From contig CM060200.1 of the NCBI GenBank assembly GCA_030562195.1, positions 5,084,001-5,148,000 of the forward strand: 64,000 bases of DNA, given 5' to 3'. Of the stretch, positions 1 through 12,566 are shown piece after piece. The stretch is from Nipponacmea schrenckii (Eukaryota; Mollusca; Gastropoda; Lottiidae). The notes beneath the pieces were generated by a model. That model was not told where the DNA came from. It searched no databases and was given only the letters and a program-made list of their open reading frames with translations. The translations under genes and the position numbers were made by a program. Within the stretch, counting starts at the first letter, position 1, and the number at the start of each line of letters is the position of its first letter.

Positions 1-173
1 TGAGAAAATACATTCATCTTTGTTATTTTAGATTGTTTATTCTGTAGGGATATTTTCATCGAACTTTGACCGGGTAGTAGAGGGTTGCAGAAAATGCTTC
101 TTTTAAATATTGAGAAATTGGTATCCGTTTTGTTATATCAACATCAATAATTTATAAATTTAAAAGAACTCAC

Positions 174-434
174 GGTCTTCTCTGTTGTATATTTTTATGT
201 TTTTAAAATCTACATATCTCTGTAAATCAACACACCACCAATTGGTACCATCGTTCAAGGTATGAGAACAAGTTCTTTGATTGAAATCACTGTCAGTGTT
301 ACCATCTACAGCTAACGATGAATTGTAATTGATACCATTTTTGTAATTGATACCATTTTTGTAATTGATACCATTTTTAGTATAATCAGAACTCTGGTTG
401 GTTGTATTTCTCCTCAGCGCCACATTTCTTTCAC
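174..434 (-). CDS. Fucolectin-type (F5/8-like) lectin exon
   Basis: This is one internal exon of 87 codons, flanked by a good acceptor (tttcaag at 435-441) and a good donor (gtgagt at 168-173), phase 1 on both sides. It reads ERNVALRR..., then SSLAVDGNTDSDF, RTCSHT, NWWCVDL and KNIKIYNRED. That series (NVA, AVDGN, CSHT, WWxVDL, IYNR) is the signature of the eel-fucolectin/tachylectin-4/pentraxin-1 module, a calcium- and fucose-binding beta-jellyroll found in secreted or receptor proteins of molluscs. Only the N-terminal half of the module is in the exon, so the rest should lie to the left of the window. An 18-bp in-frame repeat (KNGINY, three copies) sits near the start, which is unusual for this fold. 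A leader exon is probably at 1308-1375 or 9311-9380. Confidence 0.8.
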
Positions 435-1307
435 CTTGAAATAATTCTCTATATAAACATTGACTGGCACACAATTACCATAAAATTAGATCTTTATTTT
501 TATATATGGAAAATTGAAAATTGAAAAATTTGATTTTCAAGTTTTAGCTTTATGAATGAGTTATGTTAAATAAATGTTGTTCTCTACAGCCATCTGCCAT
601 AGATCCCACCTGCTTGATATTTTATTGGACTTCTGTGGTGTTGTCGCAATGTATTAATACCAGTTTGCCCTTAAGGTGGTGGATAAATTGATGACCTTTG
701 AAATGGTATCCTTCTTGAAGGATCCGTCTTCAGTAGGAATTTATTTAAGGGTTTAAAATTGATCACCGGCCTTAGTTTTTTTAACAACCGCTTTTGGAAT
801 TAGAAATCAAGTGCTGTAAAAACCTCGATGGATTTCTCTCAAAAGAATTAGTTTTATAGCCACCTTTTCTAATAACGTTGAAGTTTCTGCATTTGAAATA
901 TATTTTTAGTTTTAAGGGCCATTAATGTCAAACCATATGTAAAATATTTCGAATATAGATAATATAACCAACTTCACTCTCCAAATATTAGATGAAAACT
1001 ATCAACCATTTTATTATTTCTTTGTTTGTACGAATACCTCAAAGGCCTTCAAAATGAGCAACACACATATTTGGATGTCTTTGATGATCACGTTTCTAAC
1101 AACGACAGATGAAACATTTCTGATGATTAACTTTAAAGCTATAAATGATTTGAAAGAGAGATTGAGAAATTTTGCTATGTAATTTTAAACAATCCTGAAC
1201 ATATAGAGATTAAGTAAATTAAACTATCAAATAATCATGAAGTAAAAAAAAACAACGTTTTAATGATACTAAATTGCACTGAACAATACAAATGGACATT
1301 TTCTTAC

Positions 1308-1375
1308 CCTGAACAATATTCAAAAGGTTGATGAGAATCAAACATAAATACAAAACAAGCTAGACACATATCCAT
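1308..1375 (-). pseudogene. Leader-peptide exon, frameshifted
   Basis: On the minus strand an ATG at 1375 opens a short exon that ends in a consensus donor (gtaag). It aligns with the intact leader exon at 9311-9380, together with about 100 bp of upstream DNA. In the ATG frame the exon is 68 nt, so joining it to the lectin exon (phase 1) gives an immediate stop. Shifting by one base in the middle recovers a hydrophobic stretch ending LILINLLNIVQG. A one-base indel, real or a sequencing error, is the simplest reading. Confidence 0.5.
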
Positions 1376-2958
1376 GATTTAACATTCTGCTACTGACTAG
1401 ACTGGCATAATCTAATATAATATTTATGATGTTGCTGATATGGATGAGGAAGTAAAACACCAATTATGTTTTTCAAATCGAGGTAAATGCGTGATGACAT
1501 CGGATATTAGTCAATGTGGACGTGCTTAGATGTAATGGGAATGTGTTTGTCTAATATAGAAATATTATCCCAATTGTTTGTTGCAATTCAACTAAAACTA
1601 GGTCTGAGCCACAGACATCTGATCAAAAATTTTAATTGTGCAAATCGATGATACACTTTTTGTCATCCCCTGAAGAAAGTTCTTCCATGCATTGATTAAA
1701 ACATTATATCCAATTTCCTGCTGAAAAATGCGACGATCAACATGTTGTCAAATTAGAACAATATTTGATTGAAGATCTTCCGTCCACAATCAAATTATAC
1801 CTTTCATTTCCTTTAATATTACAGCTAAAAATTTCTTCAGAATCAATTGATTTCTTATCAAATTAATTTTTTAAGCGTAAATCTATACTTGCTACTTGTA
1901 TCTTTAAGACACGTAATACTTCTTTCAAATAATATGTTATTTTTACAAACACTCTAAATAAAGAGTAAATAAGAGATTGGCTATTTGATTTAAAATATTA
2001 TTGATATTACAATATTAATTTCATTCTGCAGTAATGTAATGGAAATAGATTTCCTGGCTTGTTAACTTAGCCCACTGCTCAAAACACATCCATTAAATAT
2101 CCAAACTTCATAATATCTTTAATAAATATAGAATATAGGTAAGTTATAATTGTATGCCCATCTTAAACACTATAGAACCATCTCATAATACACACTATTA
2201 AAACCAAACGATGTAGCCTGTGTGTAAATAAGAAGATTTCCATCATAAATACCCTATGTACACGTCTTTAAACAATTGTTCTCGTAATATAAACATAAAA
2301 ATAAGTTATAAATGTTCAACTTAAATAGATACACAGGTAGAAACATTTCACTTGTTTGAAGATCAAATAGAGGTTGACAAGTAGCAAGTTACTGTTCAAC
2401 GGAAATTTATGAAATGGATGTTTATATTTATTTTAAAAATTATACATTCTAAAAACCGTCTTCTCCCTTCGTTAAATGTAATTCGAATTTAAGTGATTAT
2501 TGTAGTGAATTGGATCAGTTAATTTGGCCTGTAGTTACATCGTTGCAAGGGTGCATCCACAAAAATCTTTAACCGACCGAGCAATATCATTACTGCAACT
2601 AAGCATGTCACTCGTATATGTAACTTATACTTCCCCGTATCAACAATCAAGTCTGACTAAGGTACAGAGACAAACAGATTCTTATTGAAGTGGCAGTAAG
2701 TTTGGTAAATATTGTAGTAGATTTTGTAGTAGATTAACCTGCATATTATTAATTATTAATCTCAGAGATTAACTATTGACCTGAAAGGGAAGACAGGGTA
2801 GTATTGCTAATTAAGCTTAGTTGTTGATTAGAGGGATTTGGCTATAGTTTTAATTACTATGCTGGGTTGCCACAAACAAACTGGTTGTTAGCTCTGTATT
2901 TGATTATAGATACAGCGTCCTAGAATGGGTCTATATAACCCAGCCTCCGCCATATTCT
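1376..2958. other. No gene recognised (AT-rich)
   Basis: AT-rich sequence with no convincing ORF, RNA gene or transposon domain. The first 100 bp are homologous to DNA upstream of the leader exon at 9311-9380, so they may hold a duplicated promoter. Confidence 0.5.
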
Positions 2959-3542
2959 TCAATTAACAACTGAAGCAATACAAATTATATTATCTAAACC
3001 CTGTCTTCTATCATTTCAAGGTAAGGTTCATTTTATGAATATATTGCATGTAGGTGAGAGCATTGGTAGTCACGGCCTGATATGGAATCTATAAAAGCAA
3101 TTAATCAAACGTTATTATAGCCTTGTTATTTGAGCCTTAGATTCCATACTTGCCTATTGACTGCCCCAACTGGTGCAACTCGGTGGATAATCTATAAAAG
3201 CAACTATTCAATTATATCAAATTGAGCCTTAGATTATCTGACCAGGCTGCATCAGGACTCAATGCGTGGACTCACAAGTGCACAAGATAATATTGGAGTC
3301 ATGTCCTTGGCAAGTAGTGCCTCTCGACATTGCAAGCGAGTAAACTCTCCAAACCCCATTATTATGTAATTCATGAAAACACACCAACCTGTATACATGT
3401 ATGTATTTTAATATTCATATGTATAATGTTTATATTGAATTGAATTATTTGTATTATATTATTATTATTGTCTTGTATAGAATTAACAACTGAAGCAATA
3501 CAAATTATATGATCTAAACCCTGTCTTCTATCATTTCAAGGA
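2959..3542. repeat. 62-bp direct repeat pair enclosing two similar hairpins
   Basis: A block starting aattaacaactgaagcaata occurs at about 2959-3021 and again at 3481-3542 with one or two changes. A TATA-like ctatataa lies just upstream of the first copy. The first copy continues into a perfect splice-donor-like gtaagg, while the second continues differently. Between them are two hairpins, 3081-3148 and 3186-3238. It could be a short terminal-repeat element or a retro-inserted 5' exon. The class is not identified. Confidence 0.4.
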
Positions 3543-4969
3543 ACAACAGTAACATAATAACAAGAGTATATAAGAGCTTAGCAAAAGCATATAAGAGATT
3601 AGCGGTAAAACAGATAAGAACGACAGAAAGTACAACTGTTATAATATCATACATCAACATCCGGAGAAATCTGTCGTAAATTTATCTGAAAATGCATTTT
3701 ACCGTTAATTTTAAAAGATTAAAGGATGGTTTAAAGGTTTACATATACATTTAAACTGTCGCTATATTTTTGGTCGGTGTTGAAACCTAATGTTCATATT
3801 ATAGCAGAATATAGACCCAAAATGTAGTTAAATATATCTCACAATTATTCTGATGTTTCAACAAAAAATATCGAGCCATGATAAGGCAAACTTAATTAAC
3901 AAAATTGTTATAATTTTATAAGATTTTGCATACAGCCTTTATAAATTCTGGATAATAAAATTGGAATGAATAATCATTGACTAATGACCTAATTTTAAGT
4001 AGCTAATAGTTTATGTCCTGGTATAATATTTCCTTGTGTTTTGATTCAATGATGTTGATGACATTGCGTATAAATTATAGTTCAATAATTAATTAAGGTT
4101 TGATCAACTATTAGGTAGAGAAACAGAGAGTTGTGTGGAACTATAAAGGTTATTACAATATACGAGAAAATTCTTCCTTTTACCACTTCACACATAACAT
4201 ATTTCTACTTGTAACAACTTGATGTAAAATACGGAAATGGTCATTCTTTACTTTTGACGTGTTATCATGGGGCATACAGTATAGACAAGGTTATAAAATT
4301 ATTTCCTTCTTTTAAGTAGATTAGTTTGCAGTTTTTTGTAAACTGGATTGTCCTTATCTGTAATTTCTAGAATGTTGTGTAGTGGTTGAGGGTGATTTTT
4401 GTCTAAATTTAATCACAAAAAGGTGTGAAGCGAAAAATGCATTATGAAATCCAGAGATTGAGTTTTATAATTGTTTATTAAGTATAGATCTTCTAAAAGG
4501 TGGTGAGAGAGAAATATCGGAGATTGGTGGCGGCGAATCCTCCTCTTTCTTCTGGCTTCCTGTCCAGGCTAGACAGGCTCTCTTATACTACGACCTGAAC
4601 CCTGGATGCCAAACACACAGGCTATTGGCTGGCGTAGCTTTAATGCAACCTGTCTACTTCAAACATGCATGCACAGTCAGCACTGAACTAGATTTATGCT
4701 CCAGGAAACTCTCTCATCACCTTTTCAGTGAAAACAATATATCAAATAATTTGTAGCTAAATTAAAGGGAATAGAGATTACTCTTAGAAAAATATATGTA
4801 ATTCTTATGGAGTACAATGACTGATTTAATGCATGTCCCTGGTCATTTATCGGATTCATTTGGTGTCTCGGTATTATATAGTTTGTATTACGTGAAATGC
4901 ATGACCATACATTATTCACACCAGGCATCATATACAAGGGCCAGTCCTATATACAAGTGAGTTTACAAT
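3543..4969. other. No gene recognised
   Basis: AT-rich DNA with scattered stops in all frames. No protein domain, tRNA or transposon terminus was recognised. Confidence 0.4.
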
Positions 4970-5190
4970 GTGCCCGTATTACTGTGACCAAACTACCCCG
5001 TGCCCGTATAACTGTAACCAAAATCCCTTGTGCCCGTATTACTGTGACCAAATTACCTTGTGCCCGTATTACTGTGACCATATTACCCTGTGTCCGTATT
5101 AGTGTGACCATATTACCTTGTGCCCCATTACTGTGACCAAAATACCTCGTGCCCGTATTACTGTGACCATCTTTCCGGTGACCAAATTTC
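4970..5190. repeat. 30-bp minisatellite (about 7 copies)
   Basis: Tandem units of about 30 bp built on tgcccgtattactgtgacca plus a variable 10-base tail. Because the period is a multiple of three, one frame stays open and gives the phrase ARITVTKLPC. It is a satellite rather than a gene. The same family, in the opposite orientation, is found at 35310-35610. Confidence 0.85.
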
Positions 5191-5514
5191 TTGTAACTAA
5201 GTTACCGTTCCCCATCTATATATGCCGTAATTCTAATATTATCGTTTTGGACAAGGAATATATAAACAATATATACATTTAACAATATTTAATGTCAAAT
5301 ATTTAACAATTTTCATAATCCAAATAAGGGTAATAATTATACGTGGGTGTGGTCTGTGCCAAATTTAGTTTGATAATGAAATAATTCCAAGATTCCCCTG
5401 AAAATATTATAGATAATATAAATAGTTTACAGTCGTAATTCTAATACTACCTTTTAAACAAGGAAGGTATAAAATAATATACATCTAATTATTTGGAATT
5501 TATTATTAAGGAAT

Positions 5515-5745
5515 ACAATGGTGATATCTAATTATTTATAACAAGGAATACAATGGTGATATCTAATTATTTATAACAAGGAATACAATGGTGATATCTA
5601 ATTATTTATAACAAGGAATACAATGGTGATATCTAATTATTTATAACAAGGAATACAATGGTGATATCTAATTATTTATAACAAGGATTACAATGATGAT
5701 ATCTAATTATTTATAACAAGGAATACTATGGTGATATCTAATTAT
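5515..5745. repeat. 33-34-bp minisatellite (about 7 copies)
   Basis: Near-identical tandem copies of ggaatacaatggtgatatct followed by aattatttataacaa. The last copies carry single-base changes (one has ggattacaatgatga). No coding content. Confidence 0.9.
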
Positions 5746-5749
5746 TTTT

Positions 5750-8280
5750 AGTTTAACATAGTTATTTTCCATGGCATCATTGAAGTCATATTGTATGGAT
5801 CCAGATATTTAGCTAATTTTTTTACGTCATTGTTATCTATAGACCACCCCTTTATCCATTAGATTTATTTCTCCAAATGTCAGAGAGATTTATTAGTTGG
5901 ATCAAGTTCAGATTATGTTATTATTATAATTATTATGAGGAGTTTTAATCAAAACATATTGGAGGGTCATTTGGTTACAGCCAAATTGTTCAGCATTACA
6001 CTTCCGAAGACTATAGGCTACAAATAACCATACGATAACCTTATATTAGATAAATATTAATCTACCCTTAAGATTTTATAAAACTATTTGCCACCTCTTT
6101 ATGTTGAAACTTTTTTCTCCATTATAATGTACAATTTAACATTTTTAATTGACATTTCTAGAGCGTATGTATAAAGTTGAGTTTGTATAAGATATCCGAA
6201 ACATCGAAATTGAAATGTTAAACGTTTCAAAAGGTCCGAATAAGAAGAAATCAGCTGATATAGCTCAATTTGAACTTTTAAACACAATGTCTGTAAAACA
6301 TGCTATTGCTAATTTTTATTTTAAAAAAATATTAGTGATATCAAATTACTTGTTTTTACTAAAATATTTGAAACTTATATTATTGAGTTAATATTTCACT
6401 TCAACTTGAAAGTAAATTATATAAGCCTTTCTGGCAATTGTCACTGATCTGACGTGATACGAATACGGCAATTTTAAACTCATTATTTTTAAAAAATAAA
6501 AAATGAAAATACATAACATTTTTACAACACCCTCTCTTTTAATTCGTACAATTATATACATACAATCAAGATAAAACAACACAACGGATTTACTTTTGAT
6601 TGATTGTATTGTAAATGGGGTATAAAAATGAAATTTATTAAACAGATATATAATACCACTGATTATTGAATATTTATATAAGTAACTATGGTTGTCATCA
6701 ATTCTTGGTAAAATGAAACAATTTTAACCCATTATCGAGAGAACAAGTTGTTATTTAATCCATATGCAATGTATATGTACATAATATGTTCATATAATAA
6801 AAGTTATGTATTCATACATAACTAGATTTATACGACAAATAAAAACAAACAAACAATAAAAGCTATGTTATTAATGCATATTCAGTACTCTGGTGTTAGT
6901 CACGTGCAACTCAGCCTATCATCATGTCAAGTGCAGTATTAAGATTATGCCTTAACCAAACGTAGCCCATACATTCCTACAGGATTCGCATTTTAAATAG
7001 GATCGAAATATAAAAGTAAGTATAAAATATATTCCTTAAATTGAAATCGGGTATCTGTAGGTTTTCAAATTACTAAGCCTATCGTGTCTAACGAATTCAA
7101 GCCACGATGATTGGTTATAGGTCTATGTTTATATGGCATCTGGCTACTTACTAGGATATTAGGTGATGCATTATCGATTTCAATTTCAATCAATGTGAAG
7201 TCAAGTATATTTGTATATGGGAAAATAATATTGCAATTGACAGATCGGAACAGAGAATAGCTCCTGATATTTTGAGCTTGGTATTCCTAGTGCAAGAATT
7301 CGGTGTTCAATATTTGTTGCAAAATCTTGACGATCCCCACTTAAGGCAGAAAACTCAAATTATTATTTGTAAATTATTTGTTTGTAAAATTATTGTTGAG
7401 TTTGTTAGTTACAAATCTGATATATTTCCTGCAGTTCCATTTTCATGTTTACACAATTTATCTTCCTTTTTCAAAATGTATTGTATTGCTCTGTCGTCTG
7501 TTACAATAAGCAAGATTTACATTCCACCAGAGGGCATTGCTAGTATTAATGGTTTTATGGGTAATTATTGCACTTTGTTGTCAGTCCGTCCGTCCACAAT
7601 TGGCTTTTCAACGCGATAGAGACTACAGTTTTCATCTGATTTGACTGAAATTATTGCAAACCAATGAAGACAGATATCAACATGACTTAAACAGAGAAGT
7701 ATAGAGTGAAGATAATTCGGAGTTGGGGATACTAAAATCGAGATTATCTCTGCGGTAGTAATAAATCCGCTGGAAATTAAACTGGTGAGTTGCACTGTAG
7801 CACTCTCCAAACTTTTAGATTTAGGTGTGAATTTATAAACAAAGGCAAATATTGGTCGGATAAATATTTTAAATAATAATTTAAATATTCTCTATTCAGC
7901 TATGACAGCTGCACAATTTGATGAAATGGAAACTTTTAGTTAGTGCAACCAAAACAAGGTGGTATTTTATGTTTGAAAAGAAAAATAACATGAAATTTGT
8001 TAGACATATTTGTTATACAGGCTTTAGATTATTCGATATTTTATAAATATAATAACATAGTTTTATAAGTAGACATTCATACCTAGTTTGTTGAGATTAT
8101 CAGCAGGTTTATATTCGAATTAAACACGAAATTGAACTACAGTAATCAAACATAAATTGAATATAATCTTTACAAACCAACTACTGTGTTTGATTAGGCT
8201 AATTACTTAATATATTTTTGATATTATGCAAATGATATTTCCAGTCAATATTATTATTGGATGTAATGCCTTCTAAATAT
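5750..8280. other. No gene recognised (AT-rich)
   Basis: Only short open frames without recognisable domains. The 115-codon frame at 7272-7619 has no homology that I recognise and no codon bias suggesting coding. Confidence 0.4.
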
Positions 8281-8282
8281 AT

Positions 8283-8333
8283 GTGGGCAGAAGAGTAGGA
8301 CGTAAAACTCCATTCATTTCATTTCATTTCTAA
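8283..8333 (+). repeat. SINE 3' tail fragment
   Basis: The stretch agtaggacgtaaaactccat followed by (tcatttcatt) repeats matches the 3' ends of the SINE copies at 47175-47528 and 58411-58685. Only the tail is present. Confidence 0.6.
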
Positions 8334-8633
8334 ATATATGTTGTTCTTATAAATATAATTATGTTGTTTTATAATAAAAGAAATTTGTTTGATAATGTTA
8401 ATTACTTGAATACATTTTGCTATTATGTAAATGACCTTTCAAGTCCATATTATAATTGGATGTAAGGTCGTATCACTCTAAGGTGTTGTAAGAAGTAAGA
8501 AGACACCTGTCCTATTAAACATTTTATTCTATGAGACTTTTGCCTACGTCGTCCTTTTTGAGGCCATATATTACTACGTTTGGCATTTTTAGACCATTCA
8601 ATTATGGAGGATGCAATGAGTGAAATTTGAATA

Positions 8634-8825
8634 TTGCCCCTTCTGAACGACCAGACGCTTTTACCAAGTCAGTCCCTCAGACTTGCATCACTGACACGGG
8701 GAACCCGAGTTGAACCAATCCGAAAGTCCATCTCGACCTTTGATGGGATTGAACTCTGGATCCTAAGGTTAGTGAGCAAGTATCTAACTTCTTGGCCCAA
8801 TGCGACTCCCTTGCAGTGGTTATAA
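8634..8825 (-). repeat. tRNA-derived SINE fragment
   Basis: On the minus strand this carries a B-box-like gagttcaatcc and then the central core (gtgatgca, gagggactgac, aaaagcgtctgg, gttcagaaggg) shared with the SINE at 58411-58685. The tRNA-like head is partly decayed and the 3' tail is missing. Confidence 0.65.
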
Positions 8826-9310
8826 ATATACTTTTGGATTTGTTTTTATTAATTATAATTGAATTAATCATAAATCATTTTACTATTTTGTTGTATCATG
8901 ATTTATATAAAGTGTTATAGTGACATTTCAAATGAAGTAGGAGATCATTGGTAAAAATATTACATATAATACGTCATAAAATGAATCCCTGCGGAATGCC
9001 GTCAGGATATCACACACTGTGGAGATCATGCTGCATTATATAACAGCATTTGTAAGTGTTCCCTGAACTTAAATATCGATGTAAATTGCCCTTTCGCGCT
9101 AAGATGCAATGATTGTGGTTATATTTTATAAAATTGTGGTGCACATTTTAGAAACCTGATAAAGTAGCGGGAGGCATTCTGGTAGGAATTCAATGCAATG
9201 AAAACATTCTTCAATTCTCTGAAGCATTTTTTTCCCGAGGTACTAGAATAGGTGTTAATGATATTTTGAACAATTGAAATAAATTCTATAGAAAGGAAAT
9301 ATTTTCTTAC

Positions 9311-9380
9311 CTCTAACAGGACTCAAAACGTTGATGATAATCAGATACAAAAGAATGAATATATTTATGCTTCTATCCAT
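9311..9380 (-). CDS. Leader-peptide exon (signal peptide), orphan or alternative first exon
   Basis: ATG at 9380 on the minus strand, 23 codons plus one base, then a consensus donor (gtaag). The peptide is MDRSINIFILLYLIII followed by NVLSPVRG, a typical signal peptide with a hydrophobic core and a likely cleavage site near the end. The phase (1) fits the fucolectin exon at 174-434, so the two could be joined across an 8.9-kb intron. This is inference: no cDNA is available, and no other phase-compatible exon was recognised between them. The 1308-1375 exon is a paralogous copy. Confidence 0.5.
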
Positions 9381-9750
9381 GATTTAACAATCTGCATACT
9401 GATTAGACTTGAATTAAATTATTATTTATATCTAACATCCTGGTCTGGACAAGGAAGTAAAATTAACACCAATATCCAAATATGGCGGCTGAAACATATG
9501 AGTTATATACGCCCATATTTAATTTGGACATCGATGGATGGATGAGATGGGGATGACTAAATGGAGAAACAGGTTTTAGAGTATGTGTTATCTAAAGAAA
9601 TTATGTTATAGGTTTTTTTCAATTTTTCCATTCTTAAAATATGGATACTAGCAAACTTTATCAACTATTGTGTTTCTTAACATCATCACTTATTATTTTG
9701 AGAAAGACAACACATTTACAATCATCATATATTTATTTTCATTCATTTAT

Positions 9751-10345
9751 AAAATAGTTATCAATTTTGGTTTGACAGAATCTTGACATGGCTGACAAGC
9801 AGAGACCAGTGATAACACAGTCAATTTGACCCTGGTATTCAACTACACACCTCCATTATAAATGGAGGAGCGCACAACTAGCCATGAGCAAAAGCACCGC
9901 CCTAAAATACAAAATAGTTATCAATTTTGGTTTGGCAGGATCCTGTAATGGCTGACAAACAGAGACTAGTGATAAAACAGTCAATTTGGCCCTGGTATTC
10001 AGTACATTTACACTAAACACTGGTCCAAAATTGTGCGCGTAAATGCCATATGTCATTTCTTGAAACGAAACGACACACCTCCATTACAAATGGAGGAGCG
10101 CACAACTAGCCATGAGCCAAACCCGCCTAATATCAAAATTAAAAACTATACAAAATAATTGCACATAAACATTCATACACATAATACAAAAAGGCACAAA
10201 AGCACCGCCCTAAAAACAAAATGACTATATTAACGCACAAAAGCACCGGCCTCAAATACAAAATTTAAAGAACATATTGGCGCACTAAAGCACAACCGTC
10301 AAATATAAATTATAAAAGGACCTATTGGCGCACAAAAGCACGTCC
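9751..10345. repeat. Complex tandem repeat with about 160-bp unit
   Basis: The segment beginning aaaatagttatcaattttgg recurs at 9751 and 9911, and both copies contain the palindrome cctccatta-aaatggagg. The shorter phrase gcacaaaagcaccg then recurs until about 10345. No coding content. Confidence 0.7.
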
Positions 10346-10346
10346 T

Positions 10347-10495
10347 GATTGAACTACAAAAACATCAGTTTTCCAAATAAATCGAGGTTTTGTGGATTCG
10401 AGGTATATCAATGAGTTTAAAACCCCCGCACCCGCTGAGGTGAGGAAAATCCCAAGTTTTTGGTGCATAGTTTTCTGACTCTCCCCCAGCCATAT
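10347..10495 (+). repeat. Dispersed repeat, copy 1
   Basis: About 150 bp starting gattgaactacaaaaacatc are repeated in the same orientation at 15205-15350 with moderate divergence. Both end at gactctc. The element type is unknown. Confidence 0.6.
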
Positions 10496-10649
10496 CTGTC
10501 CAAATACCTATCAGAGACTAGAGAAATAGAGTCAACAAGTTTCGGATTACAAGTGATGTTCGAGTGGCATCAGCAAGCTTACCAGAGTCATGGCCCTCAA
10601 CATCACCAGGTACAAGTAAACTGCCACATTCTTCAGCAGAAGAATTAAG

Positions 10650-11664
10650 ATCTGCCCCAGTTAAAGGAGGTTGGAGCGAATAACCTAATTAAATTAGAAG
10701 TTGCTAATTTTTTGCATGGTGGTAGCTTTAAGTATCAGTATTGAGAAAATGCAAAATTTACCATAGGTCACCGACTTATTTTTTGAGATAGAGGGCGTTA
10801 TTTCTGTATGGGTGGGGCACAATACTTGACCTACTTCTGACTCTCAATTCACAGTGTTTTTACACTTCTATAATATTGATTTTTGCAAAAAAACAACATA
10901 ATGTGATTCCAGACATTTCAGTAATACTTTGGTATCAGCAATATGCTAAAATACAAATTTTCAGACAAAAAACGTTTGGCAGGCCGGTTAGTAATTAAGC
11001 TTCCAGAGACACTCAAAGACCTATAACTTGCTTATCGTAAATTAAAATCTGTAAAAATTTTTAACTTTATGTACTCAATTATATAAGAAATCATGTAAGC
11101 CCAAAAAATTAGGGGGTCACCGAACTCATTCTCTGAAAAATCGGGCCTGAAGAGGGGTGGGGTCCAACAAGATAATGAGCTAAAGGGAGATAACTCTTTC
11201 AGTTCATTACTTTTTATTCATAATATATTCACATAGTTTTTCAATGACTAGTTTTTCCCCACCGAAAAATGATACATCAGATAGTTCAATGCTCTCAACA
11301 CCAACCGAAGAATCGGGTTGACGGAAACTAGGTGTCGGAGAATGTTTGTTTTCAAAGTAAGTTGTTACCCAGGAAGAATGTTGCTATCCATGACTTTGTC
11401 TGGTGTCGTCATTCTGTTTGTAGGGTCGTGAGAGGAAGATTTGTCGAAGACACATTAGACTGGCTTTCTACTTTACATGTCCTCACCGATGAAACTTTTG
11501 TTTATTTCTCAAAGTGTGATTACTTCGCGAAATTACCCTTTTTTTCGAGAAAATAATGCTTTCGCCATGGAGGCCGCCATGACACGGAATGTAGGTAAAG
11601 ACGCGAGTATGGGACGTAACTCCGTCTGTAGTTTCTCGCGACACACATGCGCAGTGTTAATATA
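10650..11664. other. No gene recognised
   Basis: Two short overlapping frames (11332-11556 and 11477-11665) run up to the transposon boundary. Neither shows a recognisable domain. Confidence 0.35.
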
Positions 11665-11674
11665 GATATCACAC

Positions 11675-12566
11675 ACAGGCACCAGAAAAAAAAAAAAAAA
11701 AAAAAAAATCGTATATTATTATGTATTAAGAATAGAAAGGTACCTAAGGCGCCACCTTGTTCTTACATTACTTGCTGATCCTCGGCGATGTTTCTCGTTA
11801 TATCTTCATAATTCATACCGTTTTTCACATGCTTTGGCATTCAAACAGTATTGTTAAATATTTCTTAAACTAAAAAAAAACCCTTTTACATGATAACAAC
11901 AGTATAAAATGTCGTATTTTATCGAAATACATTAATTCTTACTCCAAATAAAAGTATGGGTTACGGAAGATAAACAAAGATGACGTCATTCTCCGCAGTT
12001 ATTTAAATTGCTTTTGTTTGATTGGTCATAAATATTGTATTAAATAATGCGGGAAATTAAAGGCACAGAATTAAAAAAAATAATAATAATGTCCAAAGAG
12101 GCTACTTTAGCATGGTAAATGTCCTTATTTGATATCTAATAATTATTAGGCAGTTTTAGATTTAAAAATATCAGAATCTGGTGCCTGCTGGCGGTAATTG
12201 CGATACGTTTTCCACAATTTTCTGACAATTTTTTAACACATTCTTTAATAAAAAAGCTCTTCCAGTTCCAGCCTGACCTATTATAACCAAATTGTGTCCC
12301 TTTTCGGCGTATTCCAGCGCACGACACTGCTCAGATGTCAAGAACATCCTCAGATAAAATCACAACAAAGGGTTTGTTTTGAAGAAACCTCGCAAATAAG
12401 TCTGACCAATCAATGGACAGGAATTTATTCAATCCGTACTATGACGTAATCTTTGCCTACTTCCGTGACCAGTACTTTTTGGAACAAGATGGCGCCTTAG
12501 GTACCTTTCTTTTCTTAATACATATACGAATTTTTTTTTTTTTTTTTATCAGAATCTGGTGCCTGT
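11675..12566. mobile_element. 892-bp TIR transposon (Mutator-like TSD)
   Basis: Terminal inverted repeats begin acaggcaccag at 11675 and end ctggtgcctgt at 12566. The inverted homology extends about 95 bp inward through A/T runs to the ggcgcc motif. The flanks carry a perfect 10-bp direct duplication, gatatcacac, at 11665-11674 and 12567-12576. A 9-10-bp duplication is typical of Mutator-like elements, but no transposase is encoded, so this copy is non-autonomous. A further copy of the terminus (atcagaatctggtgcctg, about 12168-12187) lies inside, implying nesting or rearrangement. The interior carries a PIF1-helicase fragment. Confidence 0.8.
12150..12345 (-). pseudogene. PIF1-like helicase fragment (Walker A) inside transposon
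   Basis: Read on the minus strand across two frames, the segment gives FLTSEQCRALEYAEKGHNL, then GQAGTGKSFF, then KKLSENCGKRIAITA. This is the N-terminal ATPase start of a PIF1-family DNA helicase with an intact P-loop (GxxGTGKS). A frameshift falls at the P-loop. The homology stops exactly where an internal copy of the transposon terminus begins, so it looks like a captured or truncated exon rather than a working gene. Confidence 0.65.

Noticed and set aside
4970..5745. CRISPR-like repeats
   Set aside because: Direct tandem minisatellites without unique spacers, in a eukaryotic context.
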